A stretch of 10,704 nucleotides of DNA from Desulfobulbaceae bacterium (GCA_023230525.1 JALNXE010000130.1:1-10704); one strand, 5' to 3'. Positions 1 to 7,412 are shown, counted from the stretch's first letter. A program made the numbers and translations. The notes: generated by a model from the sequence alone, not told the origin.

Positions 1-62
1 ATCTATTTTGTCGAAATAACGATATTTTTGTGACATAGTTGCTGCTCTGATCTCCGTCATGG

Positions 63-146
63 GAATTCAGGAGACAGGAGACAGAATTCAGAATGGTTGA
101 TTTTATTACGTTTTATTCTGGCTTCTGATTTCTGTCTTCTGAATTC
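63..146. repeat. 32-bp imperfect inverted repeat forming a long hairpin (GAATTCAG-type intergenic repeat)
   Basis: The left arm 63-94 and right arm 115-146 are inverted copies separated by a 20-nt AT-rich loop. I count 26 of 32 Watson-Crick pairs, and three of the six mismatches would be G-U in plus-strand RNA. Both outer ends are GAATTC, and each arm is built of short purine units such as CAGGAGACAG and CAGAATTCAG. The element lies about 150-230 nt past the stop of the minus-strand kinase gene. No T-tract follows on either strand, so a standard terminator is unlikely. A dispersed intergenic repeat or a 3' mRNA-stabilising hairpin fits better. The flanks 1-62 and 147-293 show no gene; 204-218 holds only a 5-bp hairpin. 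Confidence 0.75.
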
Positions 147-293
147 TCTGGAAACAAGCGGCGGGGACCATGAGGATATCAATTTAATTTCAACATGTTA
201 CCACAACTCAGAAAGTTGAACTGATATGATATGTTCCGGCCGGCAAACCGCGGCGTGAAGCGGCACCGGCTCCCTCCGGATTTCCGGCGTCCT

Positions 294-3200
294 TCACGGT
301 TTGGCAAGTTGGTCCATCTCGCTGGCCATGGCCTGTCGCAAGCGGTCGAACTGCTCCTCCAACTCGGCCATCCGCTGCCGCATGGCGGCCAGATCCCCCG
401 CTTTGCCGGCTTTTTCCATCTCCTGGGCCACGGCCCGCATGCATTCCCCGCCGACGCTTGCCGCCGCGCCTTTAATGGTATGGGCCTGGCGTTCGGCCGT
501 GGCGGCATCGCCACCTGCCAGCACCTCGTGCAACACCTGCATCTGCTGGGGGATATCCTGCAGAAAACCCTCTATAACGATCCGCGCCAGGGCTTTGTCC
601 CCCAGCAGCCGCTTCAGCATGGTCTCCAGATCGAAGACGGCTAATTTGTCTTCTCCAGATTCCGCACCCTCTCTTTCCGGTTGCCTGCTGCGGCCTTGCC
701 CCCCGGAACCGAGCCACCGTTTGAGTTTCTCGGCCACCTCCAGGGAAGCAACCGGCTTGGCCAGATAGTCGTTCATGCCGGCGGCAAGGCACTTTTCCCG
801 GTCACCCTGCATGGCGTGCGCGGTCATGGCGATGATGGGGATGCGGGAATTGAGCGGGGCCGAGCCCCGGCGAATCCGCCTGGCCGCCTCATAACCGTCC
901 ATCACCGGCATCTGCACATCCATCAGCACCAGGTCATAGGGAATGGTCTCCAGGGTCTTCACCGCCTCCGCGCCATTGGCTACGGCATCGGCATGCAGGC
1001 CGAGTCTGGCGAGGATGCCCAGGGCCACCTGCTGGTTGGTGCTGTTATCCTCTACCACCAGAATCCGCGCCCCGGAACCGGCAAACAGCTGCCGCAGCTC
1101 CCGGGCCGAATGGCGCGTCAGGATAGGCCGGCGTGGCGGGGGCTGCCCCTTGTCCGCCTGATCAACGACAGCCCCGCAAGGCCGCGGCAGAGCGGATAAA
1201 ACATGGTATAATTCATGATGGCGGACCGGCTTGGTCAGATAGGCGGCAAAGCCGAGCTCCTCGAACCGCCTGGCGTCACCCCGCATGCCAAGCGAGGTCA
1301 GCATCACCAGCTGGGTATCCGCCAGCTGCGCATCCGCCTTGATCAGCCGGCCCAGTTCCTCCCCGTCCATGCCCGGCATCTGCATGTCAATGACCGCGAT
1401 GGGGAAGGGATCGCCTTCTTCCTGGGCCTGCTGGAGCATGGCAAGAGCCTCCCGGCCGTCCCTGGTCCGGGCCGGACGCATGAACCAGGAGGCCAGACGG
1501 GTGGAGAGAATCTCGCGGCTGGTGGCGTTGTCATCCACGATCAGCACCCTCAGGCCGCGCAGGTCCATGGCCGGCGGCGCTTCAGACTGCTGGCCGCCCT
1601 GCTGCCTGGACAGCCTTGCGGTGAACCAGAACTCCGAACCCCGCCCTGCTTCGCTCGTCACCCCCACTTCACCCTGCATCATCTCGGCCAGCTGTTTGGA
1701 GATGGCCAGGCCGAGCCCGGTTCCGCCATACTGCCGCGTGGTTGAGGCGTCCACCTGGGAAAACTTGTCAAAGAGCAGGCCGATCTTATCCCTGGCAATG
1801 CCGATGCCGGTGTCACGCACCGCAAAGCGCAACAGGACATCGCCGTCTCCCGCCGACAGCAGGCTGACCCGAATGGCCACCTCGCCGGCAGGGGTGAACT
1901 TGATTGCATTACCCGCCAGATTGACCAGAATCTGGCGCAAGCGGCCCGGATCACCGCGCAGCTGAGCGGGGACTTCCGGATCGATGGAACAGAGCAGCTC
2001 CAGTCCCTTGTCCTGGGCCCGCAAGGCCATTGAGGAGGCAAAGTCATCCAGCAGATTATGCAGATCAAAATCCAGAATCTCCAGGTCCAGTTTCCGGGCC
2101 TCGATCTTGGAAAAATCAAGAATATCATTGATGAGCCCGAGCAGCGATTCCGCGCTGGCCCGCACCACCTCGGCGTAGCGGCGCTGTTCGTCAGTGAGGT
2201 CCGTTTCCAGCAGCAGGCCGGTCATGCCGATCACGCCGTTCATGGGGGTACGGATCTCATGGCTCATGTTGGCCAGGAACTCGCTCTTGGCGGCACTGGC
2301 CATCGCCGCCTTGGCCGCCATGTCGTTGGATCTGACCGTGGCCACCTCAAGCTGGCGGTTCATATGGAGCAACTCTTCCTCCGCCTGTTTGCGGTCGGTG
2401 ATGTCCAGCATGGCCCCGACCAGCCCGGACAGGGAGCCGTCAGCGTTGAAAAAGGGCGCCTTGTGGAACATGATCTGCCGGCGGGAGCCATCGGCGTGGG
2501 CCACCGCTGCCTCGTAGATCTGGGTTTGGCCGTGTACCATCAACTCAAGGTCCGCATCATGGTAGCGCTGCGCCAGATCCCGCGGGGCGATTTCAAAGGC
2601 CGTACTGCCGATGATCTCCTCCTTGGTTTTACCCAGGAATTCGGCAAACAGGGTATTGCAGCCCAGATAAACCCCCTGCGCATCCTTGTAAAACACCGGC
2701 ATGGGAATGGCCTCGATGATGGTGGTCAGGAGTTCCCCGCCCTGGCGTATGGCCTCCTCCACCCGCTTGCGGTCGGTGATGTCGACAAAGGTTTCCAGCA
2801 GCTTCTCCCGGCCCTGAATGCGGATGCGCTGCACCGAAGTCATGATGGACACCTGGCTGCCATCAGGCCGCCGGATGACCCGATCCAGGTTGCCGCTGCT
2901 GCGGCCCGCATCCATAACCGGGCAGCCTCCCGGCAGGGCGGAACAGACAAAGCCGTGGCACACCCGTCCCACCATCTCCTCGGCCGGGGTGCCGAGGAGT
3001 CTGGCCGCCCAGGGATTCACCCGTTCAATCACCTGGCTCCGGGCGTCGATAATCATGACCCCAGCGCCGAGGTTATTGATCAGCAGACGCTGCAGACTCT
3101 CACTTTCCCCCAGGGCGGCGGTGCGCTCCTGTACCAGCAGTTCCAGCTCCTCCCGCCGGTGGACGGCAAAACCGACCACCAGGGCGATGGCGCCAGTCAT

Positions 3201-4802
3201 CATCAGGCCGGCGAGCACCGTCAGCCAGCCGGTGCCGGCCGGATACAGTGCGGCAAAGGCGGGTCCCGGACGGACAACCACGGCAAAGGTTTTACCGAAC
3301 ACGAAAAGGGGACGGACTACCGCAAGCGGTGCCGCAAGCGCCGCCTTGTTTTCTGCTGCCGCCGTTGAAGTAAGCAACAGGGCCGGTTCCCCTGCCCGCA
3401 GCTGATACAGATCCAGGGCTATGGCCGGTTTGGCCAGGCTTGGGCCGGTGGCGTTCTGCAACAAGCTCCCCAGGCGCAGCACGGCCAGGGCAAAACCCTG
3501 CGGACCGCCGGGTTCCTGCCCGGAAAAAACAGGCCGATACACCAGCAGCCCTTGCTGCCCGCCGGTTTCCTGCACCAGGGGGAGGGGATCGGTACAGGTG
3601 GGTAACCCGCTGCGCGCCGCCTCTTCCAGGGCCGCCCGGCGGACCGGTTCCGAACCGAGGTCAAAACCCAAGGCATGTTCATTGCCGGCCAGGGGCGCCA
3701 CGTAGAGAACCGGATAATAGACCTGCCTGCCGGCCGCAGCCAGCCGGTTCCCCTCGTTATCCACCTGCCAGATCATGAAATCAGGCTGGCCCTGCTGACG
3801 CCTCTCCTGCTCGAAGCGGGCCTTTTCCCCGGCCGGGACCGCAGGGATCCATTCCCAGGCCTGGATGGTGTTTTTCCTGGCCAGGTATTCGGTAAATGCG
3901 TCGAATTCCTGCTTACTCACCTGCCGGCTGGACAAGATGAAGCGGGCCAAGCCTTCCAGCTCAATATCGCCCAGTGCCTCGAAGAGCGAAGCAACCCGGC
4001 TGGTCTGGCTGTTCACCAGTTGGGAAAACCTCTCGATATGACTGCGGTTTTCCTCCTGATGACCCGCCCGGGCCGCCGCCAGGGTCAGGGTCAGACCGAT
4101 GGCGGCGGCCAGCACCGCTTCGGCATGACGCAGCCTGCGGTATCTGCCGCCAAGCCGTCCGCGCCACCCCAGCAGCACGCTGCCGGCCAGCATGAGCGCC
4201 ACCAGGACCACGGTGATCAGCAGAGGGGGAAAACCGGCCCGCATCGTCTCCCACTGCCAGTCGTGGGCATCGATATCCATGCCCAGCACCGCAATCAGCT
4301 CACCGCTGGCCGGATCAACAAGCGGAATCAGCGCGGTGATCCAGGTCCCCCAGCGGTCGGTAACCGGGCCCACGGTTCCCTCTGTCCTGGTGGCAAAAAC
4401 CTGCAGATAACCCGGAGAGATCTCCTCATAAATCTGGCCTGCCGGGGATTCATCAGCAGAGCCGGGCTGTTCCGAATCCGCATAGAAGAAAACCTTGCCA
4501 TCCGGCCGGCGCCCCATCAGGTAAAGAAAGCGGCAGCGAGGAAATACCGTCAGGGTGGCGGCCAGCTGCTGTTTGAAACGCTGGTATTGAGGCAGGGCAA
4601 GATCAGCCTCGGTGCCGGACAGCATTTTGACCTGGCGTGCGTCGATTGCCTGGGCCACCAGGCTGGTATGGCGGAGCAGGTCCTCGCGCAGGCGGCGGTC
4701 AGCCGACTGTACCGACCACCAGGCCAGCAGCACGCCGGCGATCAACACCGCGGCTATGGCGCAGCCCAGCCCCAGCTTCTTTGCATCAGTCACTCTAATC
4801 AT
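294..4802 (-). CDS. Multi-sensor hybrid histidine kinase (sensor-CHASE-PAS-PAS-HisKA-HATPase-REC-REC-HPt)
   Basis: This is an inner-membrane kinase of 1502 residues with a complete internal phosphorelay. Order (rough residues): TM 10-29; extracytoplasmic Cache-like sensor 31-190; TM 193-213 and 226-245; CHASE sensor 275-445; TM 525-547; PAS1 570-678 with C615, C620 and C627; PAS2 690-806; HisKA with NMSHEIRTPMN and phospho-His848; HATPase with N box (NLAGNAIKFT), DTGIGIA and GGTGLGLA; REC1 with Asp1139 in IDMQMPGMDG; REC2 with Asp1295 in LMDVQMPVMDG; HPt with His1441 in AHTIKGAAASVG. All phosphoacceptors are intact, giving His-Asp-His potential. No DNA-binding output is present, so phosphate probably passes to a separate regulator outside this window. 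Start: ATG at 4802 gives the usual short tail before TM1, with weak GGGCGG 7 nt upstream. An in-frame TTG at 4859 has a better GGAGAAG 9 nt upstream and would add 19 residues. The ligand is unknown. Confidence 0.96.
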   Translation of the reverse strand: MIRVTDAKKLGLGCAIAAVLIAGVLLAWWSVQSADRRLREDLLRHTSLVAQAIDARQVKMLSGTEADLALPQYQRFKQQLAATLTVFPRCRFLYLMGRRPDGKVFFYADSEQPGSADESPAGQIYEEISPGYLQVFATRTEGTVGPVTDRWGTWITALIPLVDPASGELIAVLGMDIDAHDWQWETMRAGFPPLLITVVLVALMLAGSVLLGWRGRLGGRYRRLRHAEAVLAAAIGLTLTLAAARAGHQEENRSHIERFSQLVNSQTSRVASLFEALGDIELEGLARFILSSRQVSKQEFDAFTEYLARKNTIQAWEWIPAVPAGEKARFEQERRQQGQPDFMIWQVDNEGNRLAAAGRQVYYPVLYVAPLAGNEHALGFDLGSEPVRRAALEEAARSGLPTCTDPLPLVQETGGQQGLLVYRPVFSGQEPGGPQGFALAVLRLGSLLQNATGPSLAKPAIALDLYQLRAGEPALLLTSTAAAENKAALAAPLAVVRPLFVFGKTFAVVVRPGPAFAALYPAGTGWLTVLAGLMMTGAIALVVGFAVHRREELELLVQERTAALGESESLQRLLINNLGAGVMIIDARSQVIERVNPWAARLLGTPAEEMVGRVCHGFVCSALPGGCPVMDAGRSSGNLDRVIRRPDGSQVSIMTSVQRIRIQGREKLLETFVDITDRKRVEEAIRQGGELLTTIIEAIPMPVFYKDAQGVYLGCNTLFAEFLGKTKEEIIGSTAFEIAPRDLAQRYHDADLELMVHGQTQIYEAAVAHADGSRRQIMFHKAPFFNADGSLSGLVGAMLDITDRKQAEEELLHMNRQLEVATVRSNDMAAKAAMASAAKSEFLANMSHEIRTPMNGVIGMTGLLLETDLTDEQRRYAEVVRASAESLLGLINDILDFSKIEARKLDLEILDFDLHNLLDDFASSMALRAQDKGLELLCSIDPEVPAQLRGDPGRLRQILVNLAGNAIKFTPAGEVAIRVSLLSAGDGDVLLRFAVRDTGIGIARDKIGLLFDKFSQVDASTTRQYGGTGLGLAISKQLAEMMQGEVGVTSEAGRGSEFWFTARLSRQQGGQQSEAPPAMDLRGLRVLIVDDNATSREILSTRLASWFMRPARTRDGREALAMLQQAQEEGDPFPIAVIDMQMPGMDGEELGRLIKADAQLADTQLVMLTSLGMRGDARRFEELGFAAYLTKPVRHHELYHVLSALPRPCGAVVDQADKGQPPPRRPILTRHSARELRQLFAGSGARILVVEDNSTNQQVALGILARLGLHADAVANGAEAVKTLETIPYDLVLMDVQMPVMDGYEAARRIRRGSAPLNSRIPIIAMTAHAMQGDREKCLAAGMNDYLAKPVASLEVAEKLKRWLGSGGQGRSRQPEREGAESGEDKLAVFDLETMLKRLLGDKALARIVIEGFLQDIPQQMQVLHEVLAGGDAATAERQAHTIKGAAASVGGECMRAVAQEMEKAGKAGDLAAMRQRMAELEEQFDRLRQAMASEMDQLAKP

Positions 4803-4955
4803 CCGTTTACCGCCCAAAAAGACATCCCCTGCTCTGTATATGCCCGCACCCCGGGACAATCCGGTAAGCTTCTCCGGATCGCCATGGAAAACGGTTCATT
4901 AGGGCCCTGGCATGTTCGGCGGGGAACACGCACAAGACGATCCGAGACATCAAAA

Positions 4956-4985
4956 AGCATATCACAAAGCTGGAGACAATGTCAT
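4956..4985 (-). promoter_or_regulatory. Candidate sigma70-type promoter of the kinase gene
   Basis: Read on the minus strand, ATGACA (4985-4980) is a 5/6 match to the -35 hexamer. After 18 nt, TATGCT (4961-4956) is a 4/6 match to -10, preceded by TGA to give an extended -10 (TGATATGCT). Transcription would begin near 4949, about 90-145 nt before the possible kinase starts. This is a motif match only. Confidence 0.35.
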
Positions 4986-5007
4986 TTTTTCCGGGCACAA
5001 TTTGCCT

Positions 5008-5021
5008 ATCGTGTGCACGAT
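5008..5021. promoter_or_regulatory. Palindrome ATCGTG-TG-CACGAT, candidate operator
   Basis: Two perfect 6-bp arms flank a 2-nt centre. The centre lies about 65 bp upstream of the inferred kinase transcription start, a common position for a dimeric activator. I do not recognise the motif as belonging to a named regulator. Confidence 0.4.
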
Positions 5022-5035
5022 TCGTCAGGCGAACC

Positions 5036-5054
5036 GGAGAGCAAGCGGCTCTCC
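5036..5054. promoter_or_regulatory. 7-bp perfect inverted repeat (GGAGAGC-aagcg-GCTCTCC)
   Basis: Perfect 7-bp arms flank a 5-nt loop. It could be a DNA-level operator or a hairpin. No T-run follows on either strand (CAAAAA on plus, GGTTCG on minus), which argues against an intrinsic terminator. It sits 14 bp from the previous palindrome. Confidence 0.4.
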
Positions 5055-5076
5055 CAAAAATGATGAAACATTTTGC

Positions 5077-5098
5077 ACAAATAGCACATCTTATTTGT
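5077..5098. promoter_or_regulatory. AT-rich inverted repeat (ACAAATA-8 nt-TATTTGT)
   Basis: Perfect 7-bp arms are separated by 8 nt, so arm centres are about 15 bp apart, which would suit a dimeric regulator spanning about one and a half helical turns. It lies about 48 bp upstream of the plus-strand -35 candidate and 92 bp upstream of the minus-strand -35 candidate, so it could act on either gene. The regulator is unknown. Confidence 0.4.
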
Positions 5099-5145
5099 TA
5101 AATACCCGTTAATCTCGCGCCTGCGATTTCCTCAGCTGCTAATGC

Positions 5146-5175
5146 TTGACAAAACAGCACTCCTTGTTATTGAAT
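5146..5175 (+). promoter_or_regulatory. Candidate sigma70-type promoter reading toward the cyclase gene
   Basis: A perfect TTGACA (5146-5151) is followed after 18 nt by TTGAAT (5170-5175, 4/6 match to TATAAT); TATTGA at 16 nt is an alternative. It stands about 50-60 nt before a well-formed ribosome site (GGAGAAG, 5211-5217) and ATG at 5225. It may therefore have served the decayed gene there and now drive the cyclase with a long leader. Confidence 0.4.
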
Positions 5176-5224
5176 AGGCGGGTTAGGAACTTTCCCTTCG
5201 GCAACACAACGGAGAAGCACCAGC

Positions 5225-5325
5225 ATGAAAACGAGGTGGGAAACTTCATCGATTTTCTCTACAGCCCAACGGCTGAAAAGATCATGGCTGACCATGGCGC
5301 CTTTTCAGCCTTAACCACGCGGTAA
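5225..5325 (+). pseudogene. Probable remnant of a periplasmic solute-binding protein gene
   Basis: An ATG at 5225 with GGAGAAG 7 nt upstream opens a 29-codon ORF (MKTRWETSS..., stop 5312-5314) that resembles nothing I know. Shifted by one frame, the same DNA from 5236 to the TAA at 5323-5325 reads VGNFIDFLYSPTAEKIM, then ADHGAFSALTTR. This strongly resembles the C-terminal end of periplasmic binding proteins (F-x-x-F-L-x-S-P-x-A-x-x-I-x-x-x-H-G). My reading is that a gene with this promoter and start lost nearly all of its interior and its reading frame, leaving its first codons and its last 29. Such binding-protein genes are often found next to membrane sensors, and a sensor cyclase follows 113 bp on. 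The resemblance is short and from memory. A chance reading frame, or a real short peptide from 5225, remains possible. Confidence 0.42.
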
Positions 5326-5361
5326 ATAAAAACATGCTTATCAATCTCACCCAAGCACGAA

Positions 5362-5411
5362 GCGGCAAGCCGCGCCCGGTTCAGCCTGCCGGTTTCCCGG
5401 CGCCGGCTTTT
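5362..5411 (+). promoter_or_regulatory. GC-rich hairpins in the cyclase leader, attenuator- or weak-terminator-like
   Basis: A first stem GCGGC (5362-5366) with GCCGC (5369-5373) has only a 2-nt loop. A second stem pairs GCCGG (5388-5392) with either CCGGC at 5397-5401 or CCGGC at 5403-5407. The latter form is followed at once by TTTT (5408-5411). The alternative pairings and short T-run, 27 nt before the cyclase ATG, could be a weak terminator left from the decayed gene or a control element for the cyclase. Confidence 0.3.
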
Positions 5412-5438
5412 CCCACCTGCGGCATTTAACGGCCCCTC

Positions 5439-7412
5439 ATGTTCCGTTCGCTCAAACTCACCCTGCTGCTCTCCCACACCGGCATTATTCTGCTTACCAA
5501 CCTTCTGCTGGCCAATGTCTCCTATTTTTATCTGATCAACACCCTGGAAAACAGCCAGAAACAATACCTGACCTTTATCTCCCGACATGCGGTGCAAACC
5601 GTCAACAACTATCTGAAAAACAAGGCGGATCTCCTGGAGCGCATCTCCGCCGGGCAGGAGGTGATCAATTACTCCATCAACTTCCGGGAAACCGCCCTTG
5701 CCTCGTACCTGGCCGGATTCCAAGGCAGTTTTCCCAGTCTCAGTTTCATCAACGAACAGGGCATCGAAGAGTTGTGCATCACCGACGGTGAGATTGCCCA
5801 AAATGTTGCCGATTACAGCCGCAGCCCTTTTTTCCGCCAATGCCTGGCCCAGCCGAACCAGGTGCTCATCTTGCAAAATGAGCCGGCGCCGCAGACCAGG
5901 GAGCCGGTGCTGCAGCTGGCCATTGCCCGGCACCAGTATTTTGAGGACCGCTTTGCCGGCCTGCTGCTGGCCACCCTGCCTTACCGGAAAATTGCCGCAA
6001 GCCTGGCGGATATCAGCTTCAGCGCCACCGGGTTTCTCCTGGTAAGCGACGGGGCCGGCAATATCATGACCATTTCCCAGCCGTCGCCCCCGGCAGCGGC
6101 AGAGCAGATCAGCCTCAGCCGCGCCAAGGATGAAAAGGGGCCGCCCTCATTATTTACCCCCCAAGACCCGGAGCGCATACCATCCTTCCAGCGCGCCACG
6201 GTGCGGGGTATTGATTCCTTTGTCGCCGCAGCCTTTATCCCGGAGCTGCGCTGGACGGTCATGACGGTTCTGCCCCATGAGGAATTCATGCGCCAGGTGA
6301 AAAAGCTGCGGGTCAGCTTTATTATCCTGTTCGTCATCTTCTTTGTGCTGGCAAGTATTCTCTCCTATATCCTGGCCAACGGCATCACCATGCCGCTGGC
6401 CAGGCTGAGCAGGGCGGCCAGGGCCATTGCCCAGGGCAATCTCAGCGAAATCATCGACATCAAGTCCCGGGACGAGATCGGCAAACTGATCGGCTCCTTC
6501 AATATCATGACCAGGAATCTGCAGGAGACCACCATTTCCCGGGATTATTTCAACACCATTCTCAGCTCCATGCAGGAAAGCCTCATTGTCCTCGGCCGGG
6601 ACGGCAGGATTGAGACGGTCAACAACTCCACCATCGTCATGCTTGGTTACGAGAAACATGAGTTGACCGGAAAATCGCTGGAATTCATTTTAAAAAAGGA
6701 TGAGGCCGCAGCAAGCTGCCCGTTCAGCAACCTGGATGAAGGGGAAATTCTCAGGGAATGCGAGCTGATCTACCTGACCAAATGGGGCAGGGAGATCCCG
6801 GTCCATTTCAGCGCCTCGCCCATGAAGGACGGCAAGGGAGAGGTGTACGGCATCGTCTGTCTGGCCATCAATATCTCCAGACGCAAAAAAATGGAAACGG
6901 CCCTGCGTCAGAGCGAAGCCAAACTGCGGGAAATCGCCATCACCGATGAACTGACCTCCCTGCTCAACCGGCGCGGTTTCATGACCATGGCCGGCAAACA
7001 GCTGCAGATGGCCAGACGCCAGGAAGGCAATGTCTTCCTGATGTTTGCCGATGTGGACAATCTGAAATGGGTCAATGACCACCTGGGACACCATGCCGGT
7101 GATCAGGTGCTGCTGGAGTGCGCTGATCTGCTCCGCGCAACCTTCAGGGATTCGGATACCATCGCCCGGCTCGGCGGCGACGAATTCGCCGTACTGCTCA
7201 TTGATCCGGCCGACGAAAAATCCGTCATCACTCGCCTGGAAAAGAATCTGCGGACAAAAAACAGCGGCGGGCAGCGAAGCTACGAGCTGTCGCTGAGCAT
7301 CGGCGTGGTCCGCTATGACCCGGAAAATCCCAGCTCCATTGAAGAGCTGATGAACAGGGCGGACAACCTGATGTACGAATGCAAGCAGCAGAAAAAGCAG
7401 GAGATGGGCTGA
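5439..7412 (+). CDS. Membrane diguanylate cyclase (dCache-HAMP-PAS-GGDEF)
   Basis: This enzyme condenses two GTP into c-di-GMP at the inner membrane in response to an external signal. Of 657 residues: TM1 about 7-29; periplasmic Cache-type sensor about 35-285; TM2 about 292-313; HAMP about 314-365, ending in SRDEIGKLIGSFNIM; PAS about 370-485; GGDEF domain about 495-650. The catalytic domain is intact: TDELTSLLNRRGF, metal-binding ADVDNLKWVNDHLGH (D538), GGDEF at 579-583, and the inhibitory RxxD site (R570, D573) exactly five residues before GGDEF. Activity and product inhibition are therefore expected. There is no EAL or HD-GYP domain. The start is fixed by an in-frame TAA 12 nt upstream (5427-5429) and by TM1 beginning soon after. 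No clear Shine-Dalgarno precedes it, so initiation may be weak or coupled. It is divergent from the kinase and follows a probable binding-protein remnant. Confidence 0.96.
   Translation: MFRSLKLTLLLSHTGIILLTNLLLANVSYFYLINTLENSQKQYLTFISRHAVQTVNNYLKNKADLLERISAGQEVINYSINFRETALASYLAGFQGSFPSLSFINEQGIEELCITDGEIAQNVADYSRSPFFRQCLAQPNQVLILQNEPAPQTREPVLQLAIARHQYFEDRFAGLLLATLPYRKIAASLADISFSATGFLLVSDGAGNIMTISQPSPPAAAEQISLSRAKDEKGPPSLFTPQDPERIPSFQRATVRGIDSFVAAAFIPELRWTVMTVLPHEEFMRQVKKLRVSFIILFVIFFVLASILSYILANGITMPLARLSRAARAIAQGNLSEIIDIKSRDEIGKLIGSFNIMTRNLQETTISRDYFNTILSSMQESLIVLGRDGRIETVNNSTIVMLGYEKHELTGKSLEFILKKDEAAASCPFSNLDEGEILRECELIYLTKWGREIPVHFSASPMKDGKGEVYGIVCLAINISRRKKMETALRQSEAKLREIAITDELTSLLNRRGFMTMAGKQLQMARRQEGNVFLMFADVDNLKWVNDHLGHHAGDQVLLECADLLRATFRDSDTIARLGGDEFAVLLIDPADEKSVITRLEKNLRTKNSGGQRSYELSLSIGVVRYDPENPSSIEELMNRADNLMYECKQQKKQEMG

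Larger units (their letters stand above)
4803..5438. other. Divergent intergenic/control region between the kinase and cyclase genes
   Basis: This 636-bp stretch separates two divergently transcribed signalling genes. It holds a minus-strand promoter candidate near 4956-4985, three inverted repeats between 5008 and 5098, a plus-strand promoter candidate at 5146-5175, a probable gene remnant at 5225-5325 and GC-rich hairpins at 5362-5411. The part from 5000 to 5180 is visibly more AT-rich than the flanking genes. An 8-codon ORF on the minus strand (4825 to 4799) ends in an ATGA overlap with the kinase start, but its GGGG touches the ATG, so it has no usable ribosome site. I see no other believable gene here. 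Confidence 0.7.

Noticed and set aside
4..34. Near-direct repeat TATTTTGTC / TATTTTTGTGAC at the left edge
   Set aside because: Too short and AT-rich to support an operator or attachment site without the sequence further left.
240..285. GC-rich inverted segments after the kinase stop as a terminator
   Set aside because: The GCCGG/CCGGC stem has a long loop, and AACATATC rather than a T-run follows on the minus strand.
2058..3368. 436-codon plus-strand frame opposite the PAS and HisKA region
   Set aside because: The opposite strand encodes unmistakable PAS and HisKA motifs; this frame is a mirror of their codon use.
3675..5063. 462-codon plus-strand open frame opposite the kinase N-terminus
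   Set aside because: It lies antisense to the clearly conserved sensor region, gives a composition typical of GC-rich shadow frames (Pro, Gly, His, Gln, Arg) and shows no domain.
4912..5112. 66-codon plus-strand ORF in the intergenic region
   Set aside because: It has no Shine-Dalgarno and no recognisable sequence, and it runs through the palindromes and promoter candidate.
5334..5429. 31-codon ORF just before the cyclase
   Set aside because: It has no ribosome site, overlaps the GC hairpins, and its Pro-rich product is not recognisable.
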